Shown piece by piece: positions 13,452-23,338 of a stretch of 64,000 bases of DNA (position 1 is the first letter of the stretch; every line of letters begins with the position of its first letter). Position numbers and translations under genes: made by a program. The DNA comes from Elymus sibiricus (lineage: Eukaryota > Streptophyta > Magnoliopsida > Poales > Poaceae). The stretch spans positions 307,089,009-307,153,008 of the forward strand of contig CM077671.1 in NCBI GenBank assembly GCA_039707655.1, in the 5' to 3' direction. The notes under the pieces were generated by a model that worked only from the letters and a program-made list of their open reading frames with translations, was not told the DNA's origin and did not search any database.

Positions 13452-14020
13452 GGTCGCCGTCGCCGTCGCCGGTGGTGGTGGGCTCTGGCGAGGTTTTAGG
13501 TGGTGGTTTTGCCGTTTTGGCTCGCCGGATTTGGGGGAGGCGAATGTTGGGAATTGGGGATGATCGAAATGGGCTTCTGCTGTTCGGTGCTTTGTTGGGC
13601 TGGTAAAGGAGCATGGAACAGCCCAACAGGCCGTATGGGGCTTCACGGTAACGCATTGTCGAGTGCCGGGTTGTTGGCCCACCACTACGGACGGTCAGCA
13701 AAAACCCGTCCAGATTCAATGGCACGCGACAACGCGGGGACGAGCTCGCTCCCTCGCCGACGAGGGCCCGGCCTCGAATCAGATACGGCGGCATCTCCCG
13801 TTCCCAAACGAGCAGATGACCAACCCGAAAGCAGTCTCCCCCAATGACGCGCGGGCCAGCGACGCGCCCGAGCCCACCCGTCATTCACTCCGACCCACAC
13901 GCGCCCCCACCTGGCAGTCTCGCCTCGCCAAAAGGCGCCGCACAACGGGGTGGCGGCGCGACGCACGCACGCACGGCTGGCCCCTGTCCTGCTCACTCGA
14001 CCGACCGGCTCGGCGGCCTC
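13452..14020. promoter_or_regulatory. Shared divergent promoter region (569 bp between ATGs)
   Basis: The peptidase-like gene starts leftward at 13451 and the aminotransferase gene starts rightward at 14021. Both 5' UTRs and promoters must therefore fit in this GC-rich interval. I see no clear TATA box on either side, which is common in CpG-rich bidirectional promoters. The arrangement is seen; coregulation is inference. Confidence 0.6.
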
Positions 14021-17000
14021 ATGAATCTGGCCGCCCCCATCGCCACCTCCACCTCCACGGCCGTCCCTCCCCACGCCCATGGGCTCATGCCATTAAACCT
14101 CTCCTCCGCCTGCTCCTCCTCGCTCCGTCGCTCCCTCTTCGCCTCCCTCCGGAAGAAGATCTCCCCGATGGCATCCGCCCCCGCCTCCGCGGCCCTCTCC
14201 ACCGCCGCCCCCGCCGACAACGGCGCCGCCAAGCCCACGGAGCAGCGGCCCGTGCAGGTCCGTGCGCGTCGCACTCCCTTTTTCCTCCTGCCGCCTCGCT
14301 AGCTAGGTGTCAGCTCGCTGTCGCGGGTTGCGTGCCCGCGGCTCTGTGTGGCTACTACTCACAGTCGGGAATCAAAATTATCATACAGTACCTCTGAAGC
14401 GTATTGCCAATCTCCTATCTGTATCGAACTACTGTTGCTGCAGAGTGGACTGGAGATCAGATGATTGATGATTCTGATATTAGGTTTTGAGCTGGCCTTT
14501 TGCTTTTGTTTAGCAGCTTCTGCTGTGCATACCATGTGAACTGAGTTTTTAGAGTAGCTCCAATATAGCCATATAGGACGTATTTTGTCACAGCAAGCTG
14601 CATTTCTACGAAAGCAAAGTAATCTTGAGGCTGGTTACAACTTCAGGTTCGTGTGCCACCACATTTGCTAGTGTGGATAGTATGCTCACCTTTGCGCAGA
14701 TAAGAAAGATTTGTTGAGTCCATTTAACTAGAAAAGGGGGAAAACCTAACTGCCGCAGCCAGTAGTCGGTGCAATTTTAGCTTCTTTATATTGATGCGGT
14801 TGCAGACTTGCAGTTTCTCTTGCCATTAGGCAGATAGGAAGTTAGTTTAGTTATTTGTGTACCATGTTGCTCAGAAGCAAAATAGCGAGCTTGTGCAAGC
14901 TTTTACAGTTCAGAAAGTAACCGCTGGGGTTTTCTTCCAGAATTTAAGAACGTCAGAAGGGGCGTAAAAATAACTGTTTGAGAGAAAAGGATCGATATCT
15001 TAATATAATTGTCGACTCTACTGGCCATATTTTTCACTGGATGTTATAAACTTGTAATGGAATCCCTTCTGTCATGAAATTATTCAAGAAGAGAAGTGAC
15101 AGCATAAACTATCCCAAAATATTTCAAATTTCCATCTTTCTGGTCAGGCCCATACTACCTCCTTTCTGGTTTATTAGGACTGCACGTAATATATCTTAAA
15201 AAAATTACCATTAGAAAATATATCATGTGAAGTAGCTAATGATATATTCTTTATATATTAATTGTACTCCCTCTGTAAACTTTTATAAGACCTTTTACGT
15301 TACTAAAGTAGTGACCTAAAAGGTCTTATAAAAGTTTATAGAGGTAGTACTACGTTGGTCAAATTGTTAATCTAGGGATGCACATAGGGTTAACAAACCT
15401 AAAAGGTCATACACGTAGGCTTAACAAACCGAAAAGGAGGTAGTATTACCTATCAATTAGTCCATATCTGTCTATATAAATAACGCAGATGGAAACTATG
15501 CACCTTATTGAAAGAATTCTAGTACTGCCTATATTCTGCATTCTGCCATGTACCCATCATGGCCCATATGTTAGGCTGCTACTATTTTCCAGTTCTCCAC
15601 AGCTATGAGTCAATGACCCATGTAAAGAACGGGTGTACATTATCATATTGTATAAATGTTCCACCCAACGGACTACACTGTTACTTTTTTTTCATTTTTT
15701 AATTAGGTCCCATTTTGTCCTTACATGAATCGGTCATGGCATAAATTCCCCAGATAGCCCAAAAATAGTGTGCCAAACCAATAGTTTAGGGTGGAAGCGG
15801 ACTTCTATTTTGGCGTGGTTGCAGTTTCCTATGACATTAGTCAAAAAAACTACTGCACTGAGTTTTTACTAGCACAATCTGAATCTTTTACAACTTAAGG
15901 TGCAGAACATAGCCCCTTGGGGTTTCTTCCAGAAATTATATACATCAGAAAGTAAACAAAAAAAATTAGGAGAAAAGAACAAAATCTTAGCATACATGTA
16001 GATTTGTTGGTCGTTTCTTACTTGATTTATTAACTTATACTCCCTCTGTAAACAAATGTAAAACATCTTACATTTGTTTACAGAGGGAGTAAGTGGCAGT
16101 ATAGACCATCCAAAATATCACAAATTCCCATCTTGCTGGCCAGTCCCATTATTACTCTTGAACAACTACTTCGGTGCTTGTTCTGACCATACCTGTCTAG
16201 TTCCTATCAAATTTGTGCCTGCGAATGTGAAGTAAAATACACACTTTTTCCGTGGGGAAACTGAAAATACACACTTTTCTGAAAACCATATTGGAAGATA
16301 GAAATGTTGAGTTCCGATCAAATTCGTGCAGTACGAAAGGGCAATTACAATATTGTATAATCTAGGACTTTTTTTGGTGAAACGTAGGCATGAGTGCATA
16401 AAGAGAACATTGGCGTCACTTTTTTTATCGTCCTACTTCATCATGACCATAACCCAGCATACCTTGTATCTGGAGGGGGGGGGGGGGGGTCATGGTATTG
16501 CCAGCCATAACATGACACCAGGGATAGTATGTTGGTTAGAGAAAGTCAAGGAACTTTTTTTTTACACCCAATTGGCGAGTTTGACGGTTTTCGGCCAGTT
16601 TTCCTTATTAACTGGTCAGCTCTCCTCTTCTATATGAAAAGGCAGTGCTCCTGCCGGTTTCTTGAATATTTTCTTTTGATGCAAAGTTTGGAGCAGTTTG
16701 ATCATTATGATAACATAGATGCGTGGGGGGTGCCCCAAAATAGATGACAGGACAGGTTGGACAGAAAATTTGTCTGCCAAACTGTTGCTTAGAGCCTTGG
16801 ATTTTGCCAAGGCATGACCGCTTGTAATGTCGAATCAACAGTTGAAACTGTAAAACCTGTCCAATTTACAAACATATTATGTGTACAACACGATGCATTG
16901 TTAAAGTTCAACTGGCACGAACCAGATGTCCAGGGGTTCTTCTGTAACTTCCATGATAAAATAGGATTAAACATAAATTTTGCTTTGATGTATTCTAGTT

Positions 17001-18269
17001 TTATTTTGAGTAATATAGGATTTTCCTGTGTTCGTATCCATTCTTAAACTAGTTCGACTTGTATTTCTTGTCATAGATGAGCATGCTCGCGGTGATTTAA
17101 TCTCTCATGTATTGCAGGTGGCGAAGCGATTGGAGAAGTTTAAGACGACAATTTTCACACAGATGAGCATGCTCGCGGTGAAGCATGGAGCAATAAACCT
17201 TGGGCAGGGGTTTCCCAATTTTGATGGCCCTGACTTTGTCAAAGACGCTGCTATCGAGGCTATCAAAGCTGGAAAGAATCAGTATGCAAGAGGATACGGC
17301 GTGCCTGAACTGAACTCAGCTGTTGCTGAAAGATTTCTCAAGGACAGTGGGTTGCAGATCGATCCTGATAAGGAAGTTACTGTTACATCTGGGTGCACAG
17401 AAGCAATAGCTGCAACGATATTGGGTCTGATTAACCCTGGGGATGAAGTGATACTGTTTGCTCCATTCTATGATTCTTATGAGGCTACACTGTCCATGGC
17501 TGGTGCGAATGTTAAAGCCATTACACTCCGCCCTCCGGACTTTGCAGTCCCTCTTGAAGAGCTAAAGGCTGCAGTCTCGAAGAACACCAGAGCAATAATG
17601 ATCAATACACCTCACAATCCTACTGGGAAAATGTTTACAAGGGAGGAGCTTGAATTCATTGCTGATCTCTGCAAGGAAAATGACGTGTTGCTTTTTTCTG
17701 ATGAGGTCTATGACAAGCTAGCGTTTGAGGCAGATCATATATCAATGGCTTCTATTCCTGGCATGTATGAGAGGACCGTCACTATGAACTCTCTGGGTAA
17801 GACATTCTCCTTAACCGGATGGAAGATCGGCTGGGCGATAGCACCGCCGCACCTGACATGGGGCGTAAGGCAGGCACACTCCTTCCTCACATTCGCCACC
17901 TCCACGCCGATGCAATCAGCGGCGGCGGCAGCTCTGAGAGCGCCGGACAGCTACTTTGAGGAACTGAAGAGGGACTACGGCGCAAAGAAAGCGCTGCTGG
18001 TCGACGGGCTCAAGGCCGCGGGCTTCATCGTCTACCCTTCGAGCGGGACCTACTTCGTCATGGTCGACCACACCCCGTTCGGGTTCGACAACGACGTCGA
18101 GTTCTGCGAGTACTTGATCCGCGAGGTCGGCGTCGTGGCCATCCCGCCGAGCGTGTTCTACCTGAACCCCGAGGACGGGAAGAACCTGGTGAGGTTCACC
18201 TTCTGCAAGGACGACGACACGCTGAGGGCCGCGGTGGACCGGATGAAGGCCAAGCTCAGGAAGAAATGA
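14021..18269 (+). CDS. PLP-dependent aminotransferase, kynurenine aminotransferase / cysteine-conjugate beta-lyase type, 2 exons
   Basis: Exon 1 is 14021-14257 (79 codons) and exon 2 is 17118-18269, joined in phase 0 across a GT..AG intron of 2,860 bp; the product is 462 aa. Exon 1 encodes a Ser/Ala/Arg-rich leader that may be a plastid or mitochondrial transit peptide. An in-frame ATG at 13844 exists, but 14021 gives the better leader. Exon 2 holds the fold-type I aminotransferase domain: INLGQGFPNF, YARGYGVPELN, SGCTEAIAA, the NPTG motif at about 246-249, SDEVYDKL, and the PLP-binding Lys in SLGKTFSLTGWK near residue 307. The conserved C-terminal Arg region is FYLNPEDGKNLVRFTF. Such enzymes transaminate kynurenine, Met, Gln or aromatic amino acids; the actual substrate cannot be read from sequence. 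Closest in my recollection is the Arabidopsis protein At1g77670. An AATAAA follows at 18310. Confidence 0.95.
15153..15445. mobile_element. Stowaway-like MITE containing a second MITE, in an intron
   Basis: The ends TACTACCTCCTTTCTGG and (complement) TACTACCTCCTTTTCGG face each other with TA borders. The 82-bp element at 15265-15346 sits inside. The whole lies in the aminotransferase intron. Confidence 0.75.
15265..15346. mobile_element. Stowaway MITE nested inside another MITE
   Basis: TA-bordered 82-bp element with long inverted arms (TACTCCCTCTGTAAACTT at left, complement at right), inserted in the older MITE at 15153-15445. Confidence 0.88.
16038..16091. mobile_element. 54-bp Stowaway hairpin in aminotransferase intron
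   Basis: TACTCCCTCTGTAAACAAAT and its complement meet around a short loop, with TA at both borders. It is much shorter than typical Stowaway elements, so it may be an internally deleted copy. Confidence 0.85.
16475..16489. repeat. Run of 15 G in intron
   Basis: Homopolymer G tract in the aminotransferase intron; its length may be unreliable. Confidence 0.9.
17075..17181 (+). repeat. Exact 21-bp direct repeat across the intron 1 acceptor
   Basis: The 21 bases at 17075-17095 (intron) are identical to those at 17161-17181 (exon 2, encoding QMSMLAV), and the copies are 86 bp apart. The splice acceptor at 17116-17117 lies between them. The cause is unknown: tandem duplication or repair-filler DNA are both possible. 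Confidence 0.9.
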
Positions 18270-18751
18270 TTGGGGTGCAGTTTCGTGTAGCTGTTGATTT
18301 TTGTTGGTGAATAAAGACCTGCTTGATCTGATCTGCATTCCGGTGCGATGCATGTAACACTTTTCTAGCAGCAGTTATCTATAATATGTCGTGTCTGTGA
18401 CTTGATCTCTTGCGTCGTTGCTATTTTGTCTGTGTAAGGCGATGGTGATGGCTCCGGGTAAGCTGACGGTACGAAACTTGTGCGGAGCAAAACTGCGGCT
18501 GCTGCTGTTTGCTCCAGCCTTTTCACCCGTCCTGTCATCGCTCCATCAATCAAAGTGATCACATCAGGGTGCTTGATTCGTAACACAAGAGGAAGACATG
18601 CACTTGTGAAATCCTACTCTACCTTCTGGTATAATTGATCTACCAAAGCTTCAACCCTATCATTGACATTTGAAAGCCCTATCATGGAGAGCCAAATAAA
18701 TGTGTCAAGCCGCCCCTTTTTACTTCGGCGACGCTGGTTCCCCTGGCGTCA
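18270..18751 (+). other. 3' UTR and flank of aminotransferase gene
   Basis: An AATAAA at 18310-18315 lies 41 bp after the stop codon and is a good polyadenylation signal. Beyond about 18360 nothing else is recognised. Confidence 0.6.
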
Positions 18752-18754
18752 TAA

Positions 18755-19037
18755 GAGCATCTCCAATAGTTTGTATGTAGTCTTGTTGGTAAAATTGTCC
18801 ATGTCATCAACCAACAAAAGATCATACAACTACTCCAATGGTTGTATCTATACTATCCAATAGAAGAAGATGGAATAAATGCAATTGCTCTCTACATAGC
18901 CTTGGAGCTTGTGCAAGAGCTGTTGGTTAAACTACATACAGCTTTCCTCTCTCTCCTCATTTATTTATTGCCATGTCATCATATATCCTAGGTGGCAAAG
19001 TTTACCAACAACTATCTTACAGCCATTGGAGATGCCC
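18755..19037. mobile_element. Tourist-like MITE (283 bp)
   Basis: Inverted ends GAGCATCTCCAATAG and CCATTGGAGATGCCC are flanked by a perfect TAA duplication (18752-18754 and 19038-19040), as expected for PIF/Harbinger-derived Tourist elements. No ORF. Confidence 0.88.
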
Positions 19038-19040
19038 TAA

Positions 19041-19928
19041 TCAGATTGTTACAGGCACGACATGCTCAGACAAAAACGTCGTCCACATACAGTACCATCT
19101 ATCCCAGCGATTCGCGAAACCCGTAGCCGCGAACGAACCGTTCCGTGCACGACGTTCCATCACCAACCAAGAGGGGCCGCCTCCACGGCCACATGTTGTC
19201 CGGTGAAGATAGATCACCCATGGGGTGTTGTTCCTTTGTGTGCGCCATGAAAACTCTGACGCCCGCCAAGCCCTGCTGTTACCATCGCAGTTACCCAGCG
19301 CCACACACCTGACCAGTGACCAGGGAAAACGAATCAAGCCACGATAAGAACGGGCCGCACGCACCGGCCGGTCATACGGGGCGAGACGTGGCGCACGCAC
19401 CAGACGCGCGACCGTTTTTCTCCGGATGCCAATCCGTTGCCCGGGTTCACACACGCCTCACGCACGCCGCCATGGCACGGCGGCATGTGGCGCCATGACA
19501 TGTTGATTGCCGTTTGCTTCCCCGATCCTCCTCTCTCTCCCGCGACAGACGACAGCGACTGATGCGACGGGCGGAAAATTACATTATCCCTCGCCCTTGC
19601 GCCGTCAGCATGTTGCGGCACGAATAATCGCGCGCGCACAAACACACATATAGATGTAGTATAAACAATGGCCCGGCTCTCGTCAACGGCGCTGTCCCGT
19701 CGATATTTGTTACAGGGGGTAGCGGACAAGGTGGAAGCTGTAGTTTACACCGGCTGTCGTGGGCTACCGGCGTGGTTTGCATATGGCTGTCACGCGAGGC
19801 CTGTCTGGTTGCAACTATGATGATGATTTCTTTTCTTTTGGCGAACGAACTATGATGAGTGATTGGCGTTGCAAGCAAGCAAACCTGGTAGTATTACTAT
19901 ACTTCACTGCGTGACAACTGAACCAGTA
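19041..19928. other. Spacer, nothing recognised
   Basis: GC-rich in its first half. The ORFs here have no family motifs, and no RNA genes or transposon borders were seen. Confidence 0.4.
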
Positions 19929-19943
19929 TGAGTGCCCGTTATT

Positions 19944-20252
19944 TTTTTTTCGAAACGGAGGCAAAAGATTTGCCTCATTCATTAAATAAGAGAGAAGAGT
20001 TTTAGAGTGTTACAAGTAACCCACAAGCACGACATGGCAACTACTCGCGCCTAACAATACACCCTAGTTTCTTAGCACCCGCGATAACCCAAAGCTTGGC
20101 GTCGTCAATGATTGCACGAAGGAGGACCGGAGGTGGCGCACTCTTGTGACGGAAGACCCTAGCGTTACGCTCGTTCCAGATTGTTCAAGAGACAAGCATT
20201 GTGAGGGAGGCCAATGCTTCCGTTTTGGAGTGGTGGGACAAGCGAACAGAAT
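19944..20252 (-). mobile_element. 5'-truncated LINE (non-LTR retrotransposon) with 15-bp TSD
   Basis: The flanks 19929-19943 and 20253-20267 are the same 15 bases (TGAGTGCCCGTTATT). The copy is in minus orientation: a T run at its low-coordinate end is the poly(A) tail. On the minus strand, near 20080-20200, a reading resembles the C-terminal zinc-ribbon part of plant LINE reverse transcriptases (NERNARVF, then AKLWVIAGAKKLG), with damage. Only 309 bp of the 3' end was integrated, as is typical of target-primed reverse transcription. Confidence 0.9.
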
Positions 20253-20267
20253 TGAGTGCCCGTTATT

Positions 20268-21194
20268 ATGTATTCATACATGAATCCTAACCGTAACCGT
20301 AACCTGACGTAGGAGTACGTTGCAACCGCCAACTACGTGGTACAATTACTCCTACGGTTTGACTTGGGAAAGCATGAAGCGAAACGAAAAGCCTCTGACC
20401 TCATCAAACTCTTGTGTGCGTCAAACAACCAACAGAATCGCTCGAATCCCGGCCCCCTCCCCTCCCCGTGGTGTCAACAGTCAAAAGGCCGCCCGAGGAG
20501 CTCGGATGTGGAATGGCGCGGGTCGGGTCGGGTCGGGTCGCATGCATGCATGCGTTTTTCAATCGCTTCACTGCCGCCCATTTTTCAGCCCGCCAGAGAA
20601 AAATGATCCCCGTGCTACCTGGCTCCTCCATGATCCACCACCCACCAACACCACCACCACCCACCCACCCACCCACCCGACGAGACCCAGGGCCGCAGGG
20701 GTGCGCTGCTCCGCGACGCTGATGCTGAGCTGAAAACTGAACCAATGCACCACCAAGAAAACGCACTCCATGATCGTCGATGCGTATGCAGGTCCAACCC
20801 GCGGCGTCACCGCCTTTGACACAAGAGCAGACGGTGTTCATCCATTCAAAGTTCAAACGAGCCACGAGCGGGCAGACCAGATCCATCGTATTGTTCTTCT
20901 TCTTCTTGAGTCTCGTCCACACGCTGCGACGACAAAAGAAAAATGTTGTTTATAACTTGGAAAAAGGAACGCAAGTATGGAAAGAAGAAAATGTACCGAT
21001 TTGGCGATTTCGTTTGGACCGTCGATCACCTGCTCCATGAGAACGAGGCGTGTGATGCACGAGGAGGGGAAAGCTACACGTCGCCTCTTGTTTGCTGGGA
21101 TGGGAGGCTTTCTTCTTCAAGGGACAAAGGGAAATACTACTCTGGTGGATTTTTTATTACTCCTTTTTTGCACAAAGATTTTTTACTACTCTAG
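20268..21194. other. Spacer with short tandem repeats
   Basis: It contains a GGGTC repeat (20520-20540), alternating CATG units (20541-20553) and an ACCC repeat (about 20659-20678). ORFs across it follow these repeats and are not credible genes. Confidence 0.5.
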
Positions 21195-21354
21195 TAATCT
21201 CCGTTCCTAAATATAAGTCTTTTTAGAGATTTCGCTGCGGATTAGATACAAAGCAAAATGAATGAATCTACGCTCTAAAATATGTCTATATACATCGATA
21301 TGTAGTCCATAGTGGAATCTTTAAGAAGACTTGTATTTAGAAACGGATGGAGTA
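21195..21354. mobile_element. Stowaway MITE (160 bp)
   Basis: Left end TAATCTCCGTTCCTAAATAT and right end AAACGGATGGAGTA form the terminal inverted repeats of the common wheat Stowaway type. It directly abuts the Harbinger element that follows. Confidence 0.85.
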
Positions 21355-21375
21355 GATGGCAAAAAAAACGTTTTT

Positions 21376-23335
21376 GTGCGGCCCAACACGCCAACCCAAA
21401 CGGACACGCGTCCGTTTTTTATCCGTCCGCGACTCGTTTCAGGTCCAAATTTGGGCCGCATTTGCGTCGGCGCGGACACGGGACGGACGCCCGCATCACC
21501 CGCCCTTCTCTTTCCCCTGGCCCGCCAGTCGGTGGCACGTACGCCAGTCTCCTCTTCCTCCTTCTCCTCCAACTCACCCGCCTGCCCCGCCTCCCACCAC
21601 TGCCGCCCACTTCCGCCGTCGCCGCCAGCCATCCGCCCGTAGACTCACCCTCCCGGCAGCCTCATATCCCGCCGCCGCCGCCCAGCTCCGCTACTTTGTC
21701 TCGGTGGGGCGCGAGGCTCCTCACCGGCCGGATCCTTCCATGACACCCGCAAGTTGTTCGACGCTTTGCCCGCAAGGTACAAATGGACACCGACGATGAG
21801 TTTTTTTTTCTACAGCGTTCTTTGTGATTCGGATGATTCTTCATCCGATGATGAGGAGATCGTGGCAGCTGCGTTGGTCGTCCATGACCACGTAAGTATG
21901 GAGCGACCGCTGTTTAGGGGCTCCATACCGGGGCACACGCCGGCACTGAGTCGCAACCGGAAGAGTGGCCATTTCCTACTCTAGAAGGACTACTTCGAGA
22001 CCCCAAACCCGCTCTTCAAACATCACATGTTCCGACGCCGTTTTCGTATGTCTAGGCATGTGTTCAACCGTATTCGGGAGGGGGTGGTGGAGTACGATAA
22101 CTATTTCGAGTGCAAGACGGATGCCCTTGGAAAGATTGGCTTCTCCTCTTATCAAAAATGCAATGCTGCCATTTGGTGCTTGCATACGAATTTACCGGTG
22201 ATCTCATTGATGAGTATGTCCGGATGAGTGAGTCCACATGTCTTGAGTCCATGTATAGGTTTTGCAAAGTTGTCATAGTTGTGTTTGGGCCAAAGTACTT
22301 GAGAGAACCAACTGTTGCTGATACAACACGGTTGGTGGCGATGAATGCTAGTAGGGGGTTCCCAGGGATGCTTGGTAGCATAGATTGTATGCACTGAAAG
22401 TGGAAAAACTGCCCTTCTGCTTGGTAGAGGTGGTATAAGGGCCATGTCCGAGCTTGCACTGTCATACTTGAGGTTGTGGCTTCCCAAGATCTCTGGATTT
22501 GGCACTCTTTCTTCGGCATGGCTGGATCTCACAATAATATCAATGTGCTCCAGCGCTCTCCGGTGTTTGCTAGATGGCAGAAGGCAATTGTCCGGAGGTC
22601 AATGTTGAGATCAATGGCCACCAATACAACAATGGATACTATCTAGCTGACGGTATCTATCCACAGTGGTCTACTCTTGTGAAGACAATCTTCAACCCTG
22701 TAGGAGAGAAGAGAAAGTGATTTGCCCAAGAGCAAGAGAGTGTTAGAAAAGATGTAGAGCGTGCCTTTGGCGTTCTTCAATCTTGATGGGGCATCATTCG
22801 GTATCCTGCTAGAACTTGGAGCACCAAAAAGTTGTGGGAGGTGATGACAGCTTGTGTGATCATGTACAACATGATCGTAGAGGATGAGCGTCCAGAACGT
22901 CTTTGTGATCAAGGGTTTCAGTTTTAAGGTGACAATGTTGTGCATGAGCATGGAGGAGGGGCAACGTTTGCATAGTTCGTCGGCTTTCATCATAAGATGC
23001 GTGATTGGGAAACTCACATTTAGCTGCAAAATGATTTGATTGAGCATATGTGGATTCATGTCGACAACCAATAGATGTATCGGCAACCTTTTCTTTTAAA
23101 TGTATTTGAGATAATTTAATATTAAATTATGAGATATTTTATGTAGTTATTGAACTATGCAATGTTTTGTATTGAATATTTGTTAATCTAAAACTAAATT
23201 TTCCACGCTGGCAGCCTCACTTGTCCGCTTTTTGCATCTTGTGCGTTGAGTTCGTCCACCGACCACGCGTGTCCGCCTCATATCCGCTAGGCGGTCAGGC
23301 GACCCAAACGGACAAAATCCTTGTTGGAGCTGCCC
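21376..23335 (+). mobile_element. PIF/Harbinger-type DNA transposon carrying transposase only
   Basis: The right end GTTGGAGCTGCCC, followed by TTA (23336-23338), pairs with a degraded left end near 21376 (GTGCGGCCCAACACG). Subterminal CCCAAACGGAC motifs match those of the ORF1-only element at 1395-4038. The element encodes a broken transposase and lacks ORF1. The left border is approximate. Confidence 0.75.
21783..23074 (+). pseudogene. PIF/Harbinger transposase (DDE family), broken
   Basis: Recognisable segments in order are SMERPLFRGSIPGHTPAL near 21895, FRRRFRMSRHVFNRIREGVV (22030-22090), DEYVRMSESTCLESMYRF (22210-22268), LREPTVADT and MLGSIDCMH (22300-22397), KGHVRACTVILEVVASQDL (22438-22495), and FGVLQ and LWEVMTACVIMYNMIVEDE (22770-22890). 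The stop is near 23074. It is disrupted by stops at 22395-22397 (where the family has Trp) and 22425-22427 (family Gln), a frameshift between about 22180 and 22230, and further ones after 22560. The DDE-type nuclease would be non-functional. This is a pseudogene of the plant transposon-protein family (DDE_Tnp_4-like). Confidence 0.85.
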
Positions 23336-23338
23336 TTA

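Noticed and set aside
12910..13884. 324-codon minus-strand ORF
   Set aside because: It overlaps peptidase exon 1 in another frame and is low complexity; the frame with WHDSYAWM is the real one.
13663..14397. 244-codon plus-strand ORF over the divergent promoter and exon 1
   Set aside because: Out of frame with the aminotransferase exon; Arg/Pro-rich by GC composition.
20404..20922. 172-codon minus-strand ORF
   Set aside because: Runs over simple repeats (ACCC, GGGTC), with Gly/Trp/Val runs; no splice or family support.
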